Positions 42,282-55,424 of a stretch of 64,000 nt of DNA are shown here, one piece after another. The DNA is taken from NCBI GenBank assembly GCA_963573385.1, contig CAUYLG010005299.1:1-64000 (forward strand), given 5' to 3'. How positions within the stretch are numbered: position 1 is the stretch's first letter; every line of letters begins with the position of its first letter. The position numbers were made by a program, and so were the translations under genes. This DNA is from Cacajao melanocephalus (taxonomy: Eukaryota; Chordata; Mammalia; Primates; Pitheciidae). Under the pieces are notes generated by a model. It saw only the letters and a list, made by a program, of their open reading frames with translations. It was not told the origin of the DNA and ran no database searches.

Positions 42282-42390
42282 CTTAAAGCAAGTAGAATGG
42301 CAGCAAATTTGTAATTCGTCTAAAATCATTTTAGTTTCCACACCCAAGGGTTTTCGGCAATAAGTGCACATATCTCTTTCAATGACAGAC
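42282..42390 (-). CDS. SCEL: SCEL exon: first zinc finger of the LIM domain
   Basis: 109 bases, acceptor ctctatag and donor gtaagg. It encodes one split codon (Arg, shared with 45674) and then 36 residues from SVIERDMCTYCRKPLGVETK to CCHSTCFK. The ligands are C-T-Y-C, then 19 residues, then H-S-T-C, the standard first half of a LIM domain. Together with 40141-40243 the pattern is C-x2-C-x19-H-x2-C-x2-C-x2-C-x21-C-x2-C. The exon ends at a codon boundary, so the next intron is phase 0, unlike the phase-2 introns upstream. Confidence 0.95.
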
Positions 42391-43284
42391 CTATAGAGAC
42401 ATAAGCAATTAAAAATAAATTTGCCATAATACAAAAGACAGATGTATTCCCTATAAACTCATGTGGAAACAGTATCTGACAATATCTGAAAGTATCTGAC
42501 AATACTTTAGAAAATTTCACAAAATCAAGGAAAGTTTGGAGTTTACTTATTCTAGTAATAGAATTGACTCTTCTAGTTACCTCAAAATGATATCAAGTAA
42601 TTAACATGAAAGAAAGTCTCAAATTATTAATTCATCAGAAAGCAAGAGCGCATCTGAGTGAGATAAAGCTGTTCAGTTTCCTAGTTGAACCAGGGAATAT
42701 CTCAAGTACTCCTCAGAAGTAGTTGAGGGTTTTTAATTATTAATTTACGTATATCATGTTACAGATTACATGGAAAAATTATGCTGCAGATTAATATACA
42801 TTTTCAACTCTCAAAATATTCAATAGGCCCAAAATAGAAATCCATTCAAGAGCATGTTGATAAACTCCCAAAATGATGGGACTGTAGGGGCCAGAGTCAC
42901 CAAAACACTCCTCAAGGTGCGATCGTAAGACTCAGGATGTAAGAATACCTCCCATAACAAAATTTATGCTCTCCAGCAAGATATAATCCCACCACAAATT
43001 TGATGGGGAAGAAAAGAGAGTTACGTTATTTATTAAATAACAAATATTAAATATTTGTTAAAATGACGTTTAACAGTAAATGATCTGTAGATGTGATCAG
43101 CAGAATCCAAAATATCTTGAGTCACGCCAGAACCTTAGGAAAGGATCCTTTTCCTTTTGTAAGGTCTTAGGACTGTCTTAAACAGCATCCTACAGAATGT
43201 ACTAGTTTCAGGGGATTAGCACGCAGGCCTGACATTTCCAGAGTAGAATATGTAATGGGGTAGTGAAATTAAGCAGCCAATATT

Positions 43285-43490
43285 TATGTAGTGCTTTATA
43301 TGATATGTGCGGTGCATTTCTCTGTACTTTACTTACATAAACTCATTTATTCTTTATAACATTCCTGACAAGCCAATATTATTATTTTTATCATCACTTT
43401 AGTAAAAGAAAACTGAGGCACAGAAGGATAAGTAATTTGCCACTATCATGAAACTAGTGAGTGGAAGAGTAAGGATGTGATTGGAGGCAG
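43285..43490 (+). repeat. MIR element
   Basis: Includes 'taaactcatttattctttat' and 'gaaaactgaggcacagaagg', then 'taatttgccactatcatgaa', in MIR order. Confidence 0.8.
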
Positions 43491-43879
43491 CATGGTCCCA
43501 ACACAATGAATCAAGATCTGTTGCGCTCATTGTGTTGAAATGAGTTAGCAGTACCCAGGAAACACTAATCTATTACCAAGCCCAGAAGTAGGAGCAGAGA
43601 GGAGAGAAAATGGAAGGGAAAAGAAAGTGGGAGAAGAAAGGCATTACAGTAGATAAGCTTTATCTAGCTTTATACTTTTAATCATTCTAGAAACCTCTTT
43701 CTAAATCTCATGTATACAAATAAATATTTTCTGCTTTCATTTGTTCTGTACCCACTTGCTTATAGCTACCTGGCAAATATTTTCCTATGGGTTATCCACA
43801 AACACACACACATATGTATGCATACACTTTAATTTCCCATTTAAGACTGCAAGCACTTCTAGAGTAGAAAATAGGTGCT

Positions 43880-44370
43880 CTGTTTCCTTCATTCATTCCA
43901 CAGGCACTGATCTAGGAGCTGCAAATACAAAGAGTGGTGAGACAGTCTCCTCTGACAAGACGCTCTTTCCACTGCATGATGTAAAGACGCATGATGTAAT
44001 GATCAGAGTGGAATACAGGTATGTGGAAAGAGCGAGGAGAGCAGAAGCAAGAGAACCACTAACCCCTGGAGTGAAGTCAGGAACACCTCGTCAGAAAAAA
44101 AGTGCTGTATGTGTTGTTTGAAGAGGAAAGAGCTCTCAAGGTGGGCTTGGTGGGGTGGGGATGAAGGGATGGTAGAGGAATTCCAAGCAGAGTACAGAAC
44201 ATACAAATGTGCTACTCCGGGAGGGTATTTGGAGGGACTGAGCATCAGTGAATATTCTGCAGGAGCAGGTTCTGAAGGGCCATAGAGACTGTGCAAAAGA
44301 ACTTGGACTTCATCCCGTTACATGAGAAACCACTTTAAACAGGATTGACATGCTTAGATAAGAACTGTAA
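43880..44370 (+). repeat. L2-like LINE fragment
   Basis: Begins 'cattcattccacaggcactg' and carries, near 44255-44340, an L2-type stretch about a count of cases ('cttggacttcatcccgttac', 'aacaggattgacatg'). The frame at 43741-44121 overlaps it and is not a gene. Confidence 0.5.
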
Positions 44371-45673
44371 GAACATTGCTAATTTTACACACTATCAACA
44401 GCAAAAGGTTGTATAACCAACTGGTCTCATAGAGAATTGACTTCTGCAGTGCTAAGAAAAATTTCAAAGCCACTTTAGGAACAGGATTTAAAGTCTTTGT
44501 ATTAACAGCAATACTTTCATGGAGAAAGTTTTCCTCCCTTAAGTTAATAATAAAAAGAGAAGCTCAGGAAACGCATTCATGTTGGTATCATCTTTATTAA
44601 GATCATACATTTAGTCAAAGATCTCTTCGAAGCATTATGAAAAACCTAGCTCTGTTGTTTTTTAATTGGTTGTCAAGATGATATTTGTAGTTCTAATGCT
44701 GGTGTCGATGACTTTACTGCTCAAAGAGGTGTGACTTACAGGCAAGACACTCAACAAAGTATTGCTAATGGACCAAATATTGGAAAAGTCACAAGAAAGG
44801 GATATAATTTTGATGGCTGGTTGGTTCATCCATGTTTCCCTTAGAAAATGGAACATAGGTTTATGTTTTCAAAAAAAAAAAAAAAACCCCATTTACTGAG
44901 TACACATTAGGTACTAAGCGCTGTGTTAGAAGCTGAGACTACACATCAAAATAAGATACGTCTCTACCTTGGCTGGAATCATATCTCCAGCCCCTGCCAT
45001 AAAGAAACACCATCAGTGGAATATCAGACATTTCCATGACGACTTGTTTCCAGTGCTTGGGTTGAAATGATTCATTTACTCCACTGAAAATCTGCAGGTC
45101 ATACACTCATGAATGTCACCTAGGTGCCCCACTAACATTAAATGGTAGGCTCACTAACAGCGAAAACCTGGAACAGGGCCAGTTCACCAGCACTCAATCA
45201 ATATTCATCATACTCCACTCCCGGAAGCTGAGCTTGGGCCCAGGGTGGGTCACAGCAGCGTATCTGCATGGCTGTTTGTAAGCCAAGAAGGCTGCCAAAA
45301 AGCACAAGGAGGGAGGGCTGAGGGCACAGTCTATGGATGCAATGAAGCCTAAACGCTAATAATGTGGCAGTCCTGGGGCCTCCTGGGGATCACTAGCAGC
45401 AGAGGGGCTGGCCTGGGAGGCAGCTGTAAGGCACAGAAAGGCCTTTTGATAATGTGCATCAAAATCAGACAGCAGCAATAGCCAGGAAGCCAAGAAACAA
45501 ATTCCTGGATGCAGAAATTGTCATTATTGAGTTGCACTTCGTTCTGTCCATGCACATTCATGACAAGAAACATAAGTGGAACCATCTCTAAGTACAAAGG
45601 ACAGCAAGATGTATATATAAATGTGTGTGCATGTATATGTACTTTTTATGTATGGAAATAAAGACATACTCAC

Positions 45674-45748
45674 CTATCAGAAGTTGAATAAACAGTTTGT
45701 ATGTATTTTCCAGAGACATTCTCCTGATAGCTATCCTTGGGTGATTTA
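45674..45748 (-). CDS. SCEL: SCEL linker exon before the LIM domain
   Basis: 75 bases, acceptor gttcctag and donor gtgagt. It reads (S)KSPKDSYQENVSGKYIQTVYSTSD(R), polar and probably disordered, joining the repeat region to the LIM domain. It begins with the third base of a codon and ends with two bases of the next, the same phase as the other upstream exons, so it is symmetrical and could be skipped without a frameshift. It is rich in Ser, Tyr, Lys and Gln, residues compatible with phosphorylation and transglutaminase use. Confidence 0.92.
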
Positions 45749-46569
45749 CTAGGAACAAACATATATGCACATGTGAGAATCAGGCAATTTTCCTTATGCA
45801 GATAAGAAAACACACTCACACTGTCTCATGAAGCCTCATAATATTTTATTTTTGTGTATGTTACAAGCCAGGATGATGTACTGACAACTTTTCTAATCTA
45901 TAGAAATATTGACACACAAGTCACCCCCAAAGTGACATATATATCAAAATAAATAGAGAGAAGGGTAAGGAGTACAGGAACAAGTGTGAGCAGGAAGAGA
46001 AGTCCACATCTTTCATGAAATTTATACTTGCACGTCATCTGTTTACTAAAGAAAGCTACACAGAACGTAACTACACAGAATGTAACTACATAAAGGAAAT
46101 ACACAAAGCACAAACAGGGCAAGCACATAGACACATACACCATTCCCAGGGAGAAATTGAGATTCTTGAATTTTTAGAGAAAGCACCAGAGATTTTTATT
46201 TTTACTTGAATCTATCCAAGAAAAATAATTTAGAATGAAAACAAAAGACATATAATTTTTAAAAGTTTTTTCTTTTCTATTATATAGATTGTCCAGTTTT
46301 TAAACACCACTGTTTCCTGGAGGCAAATAAAATCTGTAATGTCCTAACCAGCTGGATCCCATAATTGCTTCCCAAATACTTATGCTATCTGGGCATATAT
46401 TAAGAATAGAAGCAATATATTTCTTTTATTTCATGCAATGAGTGACAACTTCATGACCCTCTCTCTCCAAATTTCCTGTAGGCAGACTGCCGTCAGAACT
46501 AAAATCTACTTTATGAAACACATAATCCCACAGTGCTAAATAAGAATTTGCATATATTTATGCAGGATG

Positions 46570-46705
46570 CACATATCATGATTCCCATTTTATTAATGAG
46601 GAAGCTGAGACTAGAAAAGTAACATCACTAAGGCTACATGATTAGGAAATGACAAAGAAGGGTTTAACCTCAAATGTGACTCTAGGGACTCTGTATTGTA
46701 CCACA
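46570..46705 (+). repeat. MIR element
   Basis: 'ttcccattttattaatgagg', 'aagctgagactagaaaagt' and 'aaggctacatgattaggaaa' in MIR order. Confidence 0.75.
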
Positions 46706-46879
46706 CTGCCTGTCAATGTAGATTTTAGGGAACTTAAGGATGTCTGAGGTACATCACCATCCTTGCCAAGTTAAGGCACACGAGGTAGCCAATCCTTCCA
46801 GAGGTTTCTGGCCAACAGACTATTAGCCTGATATGCCACACTATTCACATCTTCTGTTTATAATAATGGGGCTGAAACT

Positions 46880-47055
46880 AGGATTCACATCAGGAACATC
46901 TGAAGAGTTTGTTAAAACACGAGTTGCTGGGCTGGAGCTGCAGAGTTTCTGATTAAGCAGGCAGGAGTGAGGCCAAATGATTTTTATTTCTAAAAAGTTC
47001 CCAGGTCATGCTCATGATGCTGGCCAAGAGACTATGCTTTGAGAATTACTGTTCT
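46880..47055 (+). mobile_element. MER5A-like hAT DNA transposon
   Basis: 'tcaggaacatctgaagagtt', 'gttaaaacacgagttgctgg' and 'agttcccaggtcatgctcat', closing with 'gagaattactgttct', match the MER5A layout. Confidence 0.75.
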
Positions 47056-48404
47056 ATATGTGAACATAATACACATATACATAGGTATATAGTATACAGT
47101 ATGTAGTTAAAAAAATAAACTAGAGTCATTAGAATAAAATAAGTATGTTTTAGTCTTGGTACTTCTATGAATCAAGTTAATATTATTTTATCCATCTATC
47201 CAATTAATTAAAAAATCCAGAGTATGATGTTTAGCAGAATACTGCTAGTTCTTAAAAAAATCATTCATTATTCAAAAATCAATACTGTAGTTATTTGGCA
47301 TTAGCTCCCATAAGACATTTCTTTAAAAATCAAAATGTATTGATGTGACATTGTATAAGGATAAAAATGTGAGAGATTACTATGTAAATGTAGATGGAAA
47401 TGCCTATGTTATTGTTCCCCAATATTTCATGTCTTGCCTTTACTATGATACTATTTGATATTATGTATCATTTTATCAAACTATTTAAGATTTAGTAACT
47501 ACTTGGTACTTTAAAATTTACTCTGAAATTTTTAACTTTTAGTTTAATTGAAAGACAGCAAAAATCACTGACTTGAACACACCAGAGAGGGAGAATTGGA
47601 TAAAGGAAAAAATCAATGTCGATGTTGCATTTTACAAGGTAAATTACGCATGGTTTTGAGAAACCTTTTTTGGAAGACTGCTCACCTCCTGACATGTATT
47701 GAATTTCCGGGATCCCTGTCACGACTGCCTTCCACACAGAATCCTCCCTGAATACTCTGCTCTTAGACTTCTTTGAAATGGGCTTGGATTAACATATGGG
47801 TTGTGTATACCAGAATTTGTGTGCCCTACCATTATTGTACTCCACAACTGGGACAATTCTTGTTTTATATTCCTTGAAAAACAAATGAACGATTGAGCCC
47901 TGACCTTAGTTTACATTTTCCTCAATATCCATCACTCCAAGCAGCAGATTTCGACTGAGACATCAATATCCTATAACTTGGGCTAGGATGCACTACTCAA
48001 AGTTATACCCCTTATTTTAGATTGGAGGTAAACAACAGTAGATAAAATCACTTAATTCAAGTGGAACTCCAAATTAGTATAGGAATAGTTGCGCAATTTT
48101 ATAAAGCTTATTTTAACCATATAGTTATATATATTTATGTGAGAACTTTCAAATGGCAATCCTATTACGTATACATGTGTTATATTAAAATATTATTGAG
48201 TTCATCTAGTGGCTATAATTCTCTATAGCCCAAGTACATAATATCAGAAACATTGTAGAGAATTATATCTGTAGAAATCAATATACTCATAAATTGTCTT
48301 CTATTTGAAAGAAGCATACCCTAAAACAATAGCATCTCTTATTAAGCATAGATCCTTTCAAAATTATAAAATGAAGCAAAATGTTTTAAATAAACTTCGA
48401 ATAC

Positions 48405-48476
48405 CTATTCTCCACATATGTTCTTGTGTACACAATAGTATCCTTTGGTCCTTCCTGCTTGGGTCCAGTGTTAGAG
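48405..48476 (-). CDS. SCEL: SCEL linker exon
   Basis: 72 bases, acceptor ttgttttgcag and donor gtattc (weaker than consensus). It encodes (S)SNTGPKQEGPKDTIVYTRTYVEN(S) in the same phase as its neighbours and splices in frame into 45674-45748 to give ...TYVENSKSPKDS..., which agrees with my memory of the protein. No domain; polar linker. Confidence 0.88.
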
Positions 48477-49174
48477 CTGCAAAACAAATCATTTTACTTC
48501 ATGTTTAAAGCTTATTTGAAGGGATAATAAAAACAAGGCAATTTTCTAATTCAATATAAAATGTGATGCACATATGTTCCCTCTGAACTATAATTGTCAA
48601 AACATGAATTTTAGAGTGGTATTAACACACCACTGCAGACATTTTTTTTTTTTTTGTCTCCCATTTCGTTTTTAACTTCCACTGTCTTGGTTCACTTGCA
48701 GAGTATTGTTACAAAACTTGGGCACTCGGTAACTCTTTTATGGAACATGCAGATTATTTTTCAATATTTGTATAAGTTATAGGGCTCTTTCTCTGATGTC
48801 CCATTTCTATTTCCAAACCATCACTTTCTTCATAAAACTCAAACCAAAAGTAGACTTTAATTAGCTATCTTGACAATATGTGATTTAACGAAGCCTTTAG
48901 ATATACCTAAAGAATGTCACACTAATGTCACAATCATGCTTTCTTAAATTATAGACTTTTTAGGGGAAAATCCCGTTTGATACTTTCCTATCCAGATGTC
49001 ACACAATGACAGTCATTAACTCGTCACTTTTATATAAGGCTGTTTATACAGGTAACCCCCACATAAAATTAGAAATTTCTGCATTTCAAAGGAAGGGTTG
49101 AGTTGGATGTGGGATATTTTCAAAAAACAAAGGGAGTAAAGTCCTGTCATTTACTCTGCAGTTGGCCACAGTAC

Positions 49175-49267
49175 CTGAGATTGCTTCTGGCTTCATAAGA
49201 ATAGGAAGGGATTCTTGTGGACTGGTTGTGTAGAGGACTGGTGAACCCATTGACTTGGCCATCTAGC
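49175..49267 (-). CDS. SCEL: Probable SCEL linker exon
   Basis: 93 bases, with a good pyrimidine tract and ttctcag acceptor, and a gtactg donor. The open frame reads LDGQVNGFTSPLHNQSTRIP followed by SYSYEARSNL. The phase (one base, 30 codons, two bases) matches the neighbours on both sides exactly. I place it in SCEL from splice sites, phase and position; I do not clearly remember this segment of the protein. An alternatively used exon is possible given the weak donor. Confidence 0.75.
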
Positions 49268-50324
49268 CTGAGAAAGCAAACACAAGTATTTGGCACTTCA
49301 AATCAAGGTCACCAGAAGTTTTTTGTTTTATTAAAATTCTTCTCAATTAACATTATTTTACAATGTGAATCTCTTTGTATTTGCCTGGCATCTGCACAGA
49401 TAACACAGATAGAATGCATGTACTATTTTACTTCCTCTACAGAAACCTCTGCCTTGACTTTAAGAATAATCTATAGGTCTATGCCACATTATCTAAAATT
49501 GTCCTTTTTATCAAGGTGAGAAACCATCTGAAATTAGTTCCTGTAATATTTTCACACCAGCAGTGCCATTAGAGAAAGCTTCCCATGTACAATATTTCTA
49601 AGAGTTTATTAATTGAATGAAAATGATCCAAAGGTTGCTTTGAAATTCCAGTCTTCATTTTGGTTTTAGTGGAAGGCAATATTTTGAAGATGGCAGAAGA
49701 ACTCACCTAGATTTCTGCTAATCTAAAAATGTCATGATGCTTAACAAAATGTAGGCATATTTGCTTTTTCCTATGGAAGAGAGGAGATTCTTAATGCAAG
49801 AATAGAGAAAATTTAAACTCCTTTTCCTCCTCCATGTTAGTAAACTCGGACATAGAAGAGACATGAAAACCTAAATGAGAGTTTAAATCTTAATTAAGCC
49901 TTGTGATTCTCAAACAGGCTGACTTCCAGATAGGTCTTAAAGAAGAGGAAAGCATTTGTTCACATATTACCTCTGGCATACAGAAAACTGTCTGGTTTTA
50001 AGGCAGATGTTTCACAAAACATATAGCTGAGTTAAAATTCTACTAAGTGATGAGAAAGCGGAATTAACATTATTAGGTTTTCTAACATGATTATTAGAAT
50101 AGGTCATCCCAAGAATAACAAACCTAGCTAAGAATCATTTGAAAATACTAAAGTCATATAATATACAATACAAAGCCCAACTTTAACAAGTAGAGAGCTT
50201 CAAAGGACAAAGATTATCAGTGAGTTTGAAATGCATTTGCATTGTCCTCAGCAATATCAAAAATCACCAGTTTGCAAAATCCACAAACAGGAGACAGAAG
50301 TAATTTGCAAACAGTAATGTTATT

Positions 50325-50712
50325 GGCTGAGATGTATTCCCCCAAAATTTATATATTTAAGCCCTAACCTTCAACATGACTATATTTGGAGACAGCGTTG
50401 ATAAGGAGGTAATAAAGGTCATCTGAGGTCATGGGAGTGGGGCCTTAACCCCATAGAACTGGAATCCTCATAAGAAACAGAAGAGCTACCAGAGATATCT
50501 TTCCTACTGTGTACAGAGGAAAGGCCATGTGAGGACACAGTGAAGAAGGTGGCCATCTGCAAGCCAGAATGAAAGGCCTCACCAGAAACCAATCCTGGTA
50601 GGACCTTGCATTTGGGCTTCCAGCCTTCAGAGCTGTAAGAAAATAATTGTTCACTGTTTAAGCCACCCATTTTGTGGTATTTTGTTACAGCAGCCCAAGA
50701 TGACTAATACAG
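50325..50712 (+). mobile_element. MaLR-type LTR fragment
   Basis: Shows 'tgtattcccccaaaatttat', 'ggtcatgggagtggggcc', 'atgtgaggacacagtgaag', 'ccagccttcagagctgtaag' and 'cagcccaagatgactaatac'. This is the same layout as 34275-34640 but more complete at the right end. A solo LTR; no internal genes. Confidence 0.6.
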
Positions 50713-50879
50713 GTATCTTTTCTCGGTCGTGTTTATAATGTGATTAACGACACTGCCTTCATGGAATATTGAATTTTTATAATTGTGAACAAAAACCAAA
50801 TGATAGGTTTGGAATGTGGTACAACAAACTGATGGATTTTTGCGCCTCATGTAGACTTTGAGGATGATAATTTTAAAAA

Positions 50880-51235
50880 ATAAACCATTATTTTGGGGTA
50901 ATTTTTAAATGCACAGAAAAATTGCAAAGATAATACAGAGTCCCTATATACCCTTCACCCAGATTCCCTTAAGGCTAATAGCTTATGTAATTATAACAGA
51001 GTTGTCAAACCTACAGAATTAGTATTTGTACCATACTGTGAACTAAACTACAGATTCTATTCATATTTCTCTGGCTTTTCCATTGGTGACTTTTTTCTGT
51101 TCCAGAATCCAATCCAGGATACCATATGTATATAACCATTGTGTCTCTTTGGTCTCCTAGGGTCTGTGATAGTCTGCCAAGTCTTTGTTTTTCATGGGAT
51201 AGTGATAGATTTTACAACAAAAATTTTATCTTAAT
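50880..51235. mobile_element. Old L1M-type LINE fragment
   Basis: 'tatacccttcacccagattc' and 'gttccagaatccaatccagg' are recurrent in mammalian L1M 3' regions. Family from memory. Confidence 0.45.
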
Positions 51236-51324
51236 AAGTTGAAAGACTGATTTTTTCTTATTTAGAGCCATAGAAATAGAGTTGGGGAGACAACACTTTG
51301 GCAACCAATAAAACAGTCCACAGT

Positions 51325-51470
51325 GCCTTTTAAAATGCTACTGGGCCCCATATCCAGATATTCTAATTTAATTGGTTTGGGGTACAGATTGGGCACTGGG
51401 AACATTTAAAGCTCTCTAGTGAGTCTCATATACAGTCAAGGTTGAGAATCACTGCCTTCGAATTGGGAAG
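51325..51470 (+). mobile_element. MER5-like hAT DNA transposon fragment
   Basis: 'tgctactgggccccatatcc' through 'ggttgagaatcactgcct' follows the MER5 layout. Confidence 0.55.
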
Positions 51471-51849
51471 TCCAGCATCTTACTCAAAAAAGCACTGATT
51501 CTCAAAGTGTAGTCCCTGGAATAGCAGGTGATTCTGATATACCCAAAAGTTTGGGAACCTCTGCCAAAGTATTCCTCTCAAATGCCTTGAATAATCCTTG
51601 TAAAGGACAACTCATGACTCATAACATATGTAACTTGACAGCTTAATTGTTAGGAAGTTATCCTCCATTGAAACAAATTGCTGAATTGTAATTTCCAATC
51701 AATGGTCACAGTTTTGTTTCTTGATTAAACAATGACTCCACAAATACAAACCCAAATATTGTATTGAATCTTATAGAATTCCAAATGGATTTACACTTGA
51801 GAAAATGATCCCTGCAGTAGAAATTCACCTTGAAAATTTACCTAAAACC

Positions 51850-52141
<292 letters not shown>

Positions 52142-52162
52142 GAAAGAAAATTTACATAAACC

Positions 52163-52430
52163 CCTCATACACTGCGTATGAGAAAATAAAATGGTATGAC
52201 TGCTTTGAAAACACTCTATCAGTTCCTCAAATGGTTAAACATAGAATTATTCTACAATCCAGCAATTTCACTCCTGGTATATACCTAAGAGAAATGAAAA
52301 CACATTTTCACACAAAAACTCATATGAATGTTTATAGCAACATTATTCATAATAGTGAATTAAAACCCAATAGTGGAAACAATCCAAATGCCATCAGCTG
52401 GTGAATAAATAAATAAAATTGTCTGGCCAC
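52163..52430 (+). mobile_element. Old L1M ORF2 fragment
   Basis: 'ccagcaatttcactcctggt' and 'aacattattcataatagtga', then 'caatccaaatgccatcagct', are the 3' part of L1 ORF2 in plus orientation. The frame at 52048-52404 runs from the Alu into this fragment and is not a gene. Confidence 0.8.
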
Positions 52431-52576
52431 CTTATCTTCATATGATTTAAAAAGTACTGCAGTCCTAAAAATCTGTGAAATGGATCTATGAAATTAATTT
52501 CACTCAGTCACAAACCATTTAGTTTAGGGAAAGACTCTATCATTTAGAATTGAAATTAAAACATTTAAACTTACTC

Positions 52577-53220
52577 CTGTTGAGTCTCAGAAAACAATAC
52601 CCCAAAATGAAAGCCTCAGAAGTAGGTTCAGAAGCAAAAGTTTTTCTCTGACCTCCTGCCCTCCTGTCTCAGTCTCACTCTCCCCCAAGGAGAGCCAAAT
52701 AAACTATCCTCTTCCCCAAAGCAAGTCATACAAACCAGAATCCCTTTTCCCCAAAACCAGCCATAAAACCTAAAATTATTACTCTAACTATCCCTTCTCC
52801 TTTCTTTCTATTTAAAAACTGGCCTAAAAAAAATTAGCTGACCTCCCTTGTTTGACTGTAGATCATAAGACCTCCATTCCAGAAGAATCCTGCCCCATAC
52901 CCAGAAGGAAGCAATGCATGCTCAAGAGGCTAAGAAGAATCTAGGGACACAGGCCTTGCTTGGTTTCCCCACTCAGTCTCTTGACATTAGGGTCATATTC
53001 TTTTTGTCCAATCATTTCTACATGGCTCTCTATAATTTATTGAACCTAAATATTAAATGGACAATTTCCCCTGTATCTTGGGGGTCTTCCTTCTGAGGGC
53101 TCCCATCACAGGTTAAATAAATTTATATGCCTTTTCTCTAATGACTCTGCCTTTTGGAAGTTGATTTCTCAGCGAAGTTTCAGAGGGCAAAGTGGAACTT
53201 TCCCTTTGGTTCCTACCTTC
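52577..53220 (+). mobile_element. LTR-like element (possible ERV solo LTR)
   Basis: Begins 'tgttgagtctcagaaaacaa', has pyrimidine-rich sequence in the middle, an AATAAA at about 53115, and a closing 'cagagggcaaagtggaactt' stretch typical of the end of old endogenous retrovirus LTRs. No viral gene and no clear target duplication seen. Family not assigned. Confidence 0.5.
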
Positions 53221-54604
53221 TTAATCAAATTAGAAAACATATTTGCTTGGGCATCCAATTACAATGTAAAGTGAGTATGTTCATAAAATGAATAACGTCT
53301 CAGTTTAGCAGATTGTTCCAGGACTCCTGTTTATATTTTTAATTTGATTCATTAAAGAACCTAAGAGCTAGAGTAAGCTGAAGTTACAAAGAAGCCAAAA
53401 CAGAGAGGCAACAAAAATTCTTGGTGATAAAACAGAAGAAAAGCAGAGAATAAGGAAGTGGATAGGTAGAGGGAAGAGCAGGAAAAAGATGGACAAAAGC
53501 CAATACTCAGTGACTAGCTGAGTTCCATTAATGACAAAGAACTTTAGTTAATGTCCAAGGGTTCCAAACTTCTTCAGGTCAAGAATGAACAATCTCCCAA
53601 GTGAAATCTCTCTGAGGCCTTGCAATGCCGCCATTCCTGCTCTTGAACTTCCATGAAATTTCATTTCCTCATTAATCCATCTGATAAAATCCCATTTCAT
53701 GAACAGGTCCAATGGAACTGGAATGCTTCTCAAATCAAAGGGGAAATTCCTTAATTATACTTAATAATTTACTTGTAATTTTTTTTACCCCAATCACTTC
53801 CAAATAATACTTGAATGAGATTAGTTCATTGTAAGCCCAGTCCTATTCCCAAAATAGTACATGTGTTTCCAGGATAAGTAAATCCTACTGAAAATTTATC
53901 CTCCCATATTCTCTCAAAGACTTTCTCGAGGTCACAAACAGAAGGAAGAAGATGATTTGGAGAATTAAAGAAATGAAAAGAAACTATCCAGCTGTTGGAT
54001 TCAAGAAACTTTTATAGACAAGATGAAAAAGAAAAGTGAGCCAGCTCTTTTAGCTTTTCCATTCTCTGTAGACAATATCAAAAATATCATTTGTTTACGT
54101 AAAAAAAATAACGGACAAGGCAACTGTACCTTATGAAGGTGAAAATAGTAACCTATTGTATTTAGTATTCCCTAATATGTAGGGGTAAGAATTGCTAAAC
54201 ATGGAAAAGTTATTTCTTCCTAAAGTATACAATCTGTGACAAAAATGAAGTATAGCTCCTGTCCTAAACTTTCTTGTAATGGCCAAGAAGGTGTCACGGT
54301 TTTAAAGCTATTACCCTATGGTGTAAAGAAATTTCAAAATTAGGTCCTATTTTGTGGCTGTAATAAATTTATGCATTCTTTTAGCACTAGGCATCTAAGG
54401 AAGAGATTCTCAGAGTGCTTTCTGCACTGCTGAAAGCTTACCAAGCAACAGTAAGTAAAAATAAATCTTCACAGCCCCAAAGAGCTTTGAATTTCCATGA
54501 TGCCATTTACACCAAGCAATAGAACAGCAAGCCCTGAGTCAGAATTAGAATTCTGTTAATTTTTTCCCTATTAGCTATTAAGCACCCTATAAATTATTAT
54601 GTTA

Positions 54605-54690
54605 GGAATATATATACATACATACATATATATATAAACACACTATCCAAATTATATATTACACATACAATCTTTATATATATAATCTTC
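54605..54690. repeat. TA/CATA-rich microsatellite
   Basis: Alternating TA with interspersed CA (for example 'acatacatatatatataaac') just 3' of the SCEL exon at 54761 in gene orientation. Confidence 0.8.
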
Positions 54691-54760
54691 TAAGGCTATA
54701 CAATATTTGCAGATGCATATGAAACTCATAAGAAAGAAAGTGAATTATAATAAGCTTTAC

Positions 54761-54823
54761 CTTCCATTCTTATTTTCAGATACACGAGAATTTACTTCAG
54801 TTAAATTTTCCAAGTCCTGGTCT
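54761..54823 (-). CDS. SCEL: SCEL sciellin-repeat exon (diverged)
   Basis: 63 bases, acceptor ttttttctttag and donor gtaaagc. It encodes (R)DQDLENLTEVNSRVSENKNG(R), one sciellin repeat: the QDLxNL core is kept, while the second half departs from the other copies (NSRVSENKNG in place of NPxxxxNNQ). Sciellin repeats are short Gln/Lys/Asn-rich units that act as transglutaminase substrates when the protein is cross-linked into the cornified envelope of epidermis and other stratified epithelia. It is separated from the other repeat exons by a 6.9-kb intron and is probably the last repeat. Confidence 0.92.
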
Positions 54824-55141
54824 CTAAAGAAAAAAATATGTATTTTATGAATATAGCATATATATAGCATATACATAATGTAGTTATAACAAAATGACAG
54901 GAGATAAGAAAATACTAAAACATTCAAAAATCAGTACATAATCTTAGTCATTTGTGGCCCATCAGGCTATGGGAGACTGGATAGCTGACACTGAGCTATT
55001 TGATCCATACAACTCATAGACCAAACATGGAAGTATGGATTCCATTGTAAAAGAGAAATAAAGAACTAACTTTTTGGAAGAATTGGGAATCTGATCTGAA
55101 AAGAAATCACTAATTTTTATTCACATTCATCTTCTTTTTCT

Positions 55142-55415
55142 TTTTTTATTGATGTATAATAGATGTACATCGTTTCAGGGTACATGTGATGATTTCATAC
55201 ATTCATATAATTTGTAAAGATCAAATCAGTGTTCTTGGGCTATCTATCACCTTAAATATTTATCTTTTCTCTATGCTAGGATCACTCAAAGTCTTCTCTT
55301 CTAGCTATTTGGAAATGCACAATTGATAATTGTAAACTATAGTCACCCTACTGATCTAATACTAGGTCTTATTCATTTTATCAAACTGTATATTTGTACC
55401 CATTAATCAACTTCT
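55142..55415 (-). mobile_element. L1 3' UTR fragment, minus orientation
   Basis: 'ttattgatgtataatagatg', 'gggtacatgtgatgatttca' and 'actatagtcaccctactgat' are the complement of an old L1 3' UTR. Confidence 0.75.
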
Positions 55416-55424
55416 TTTTGACTA

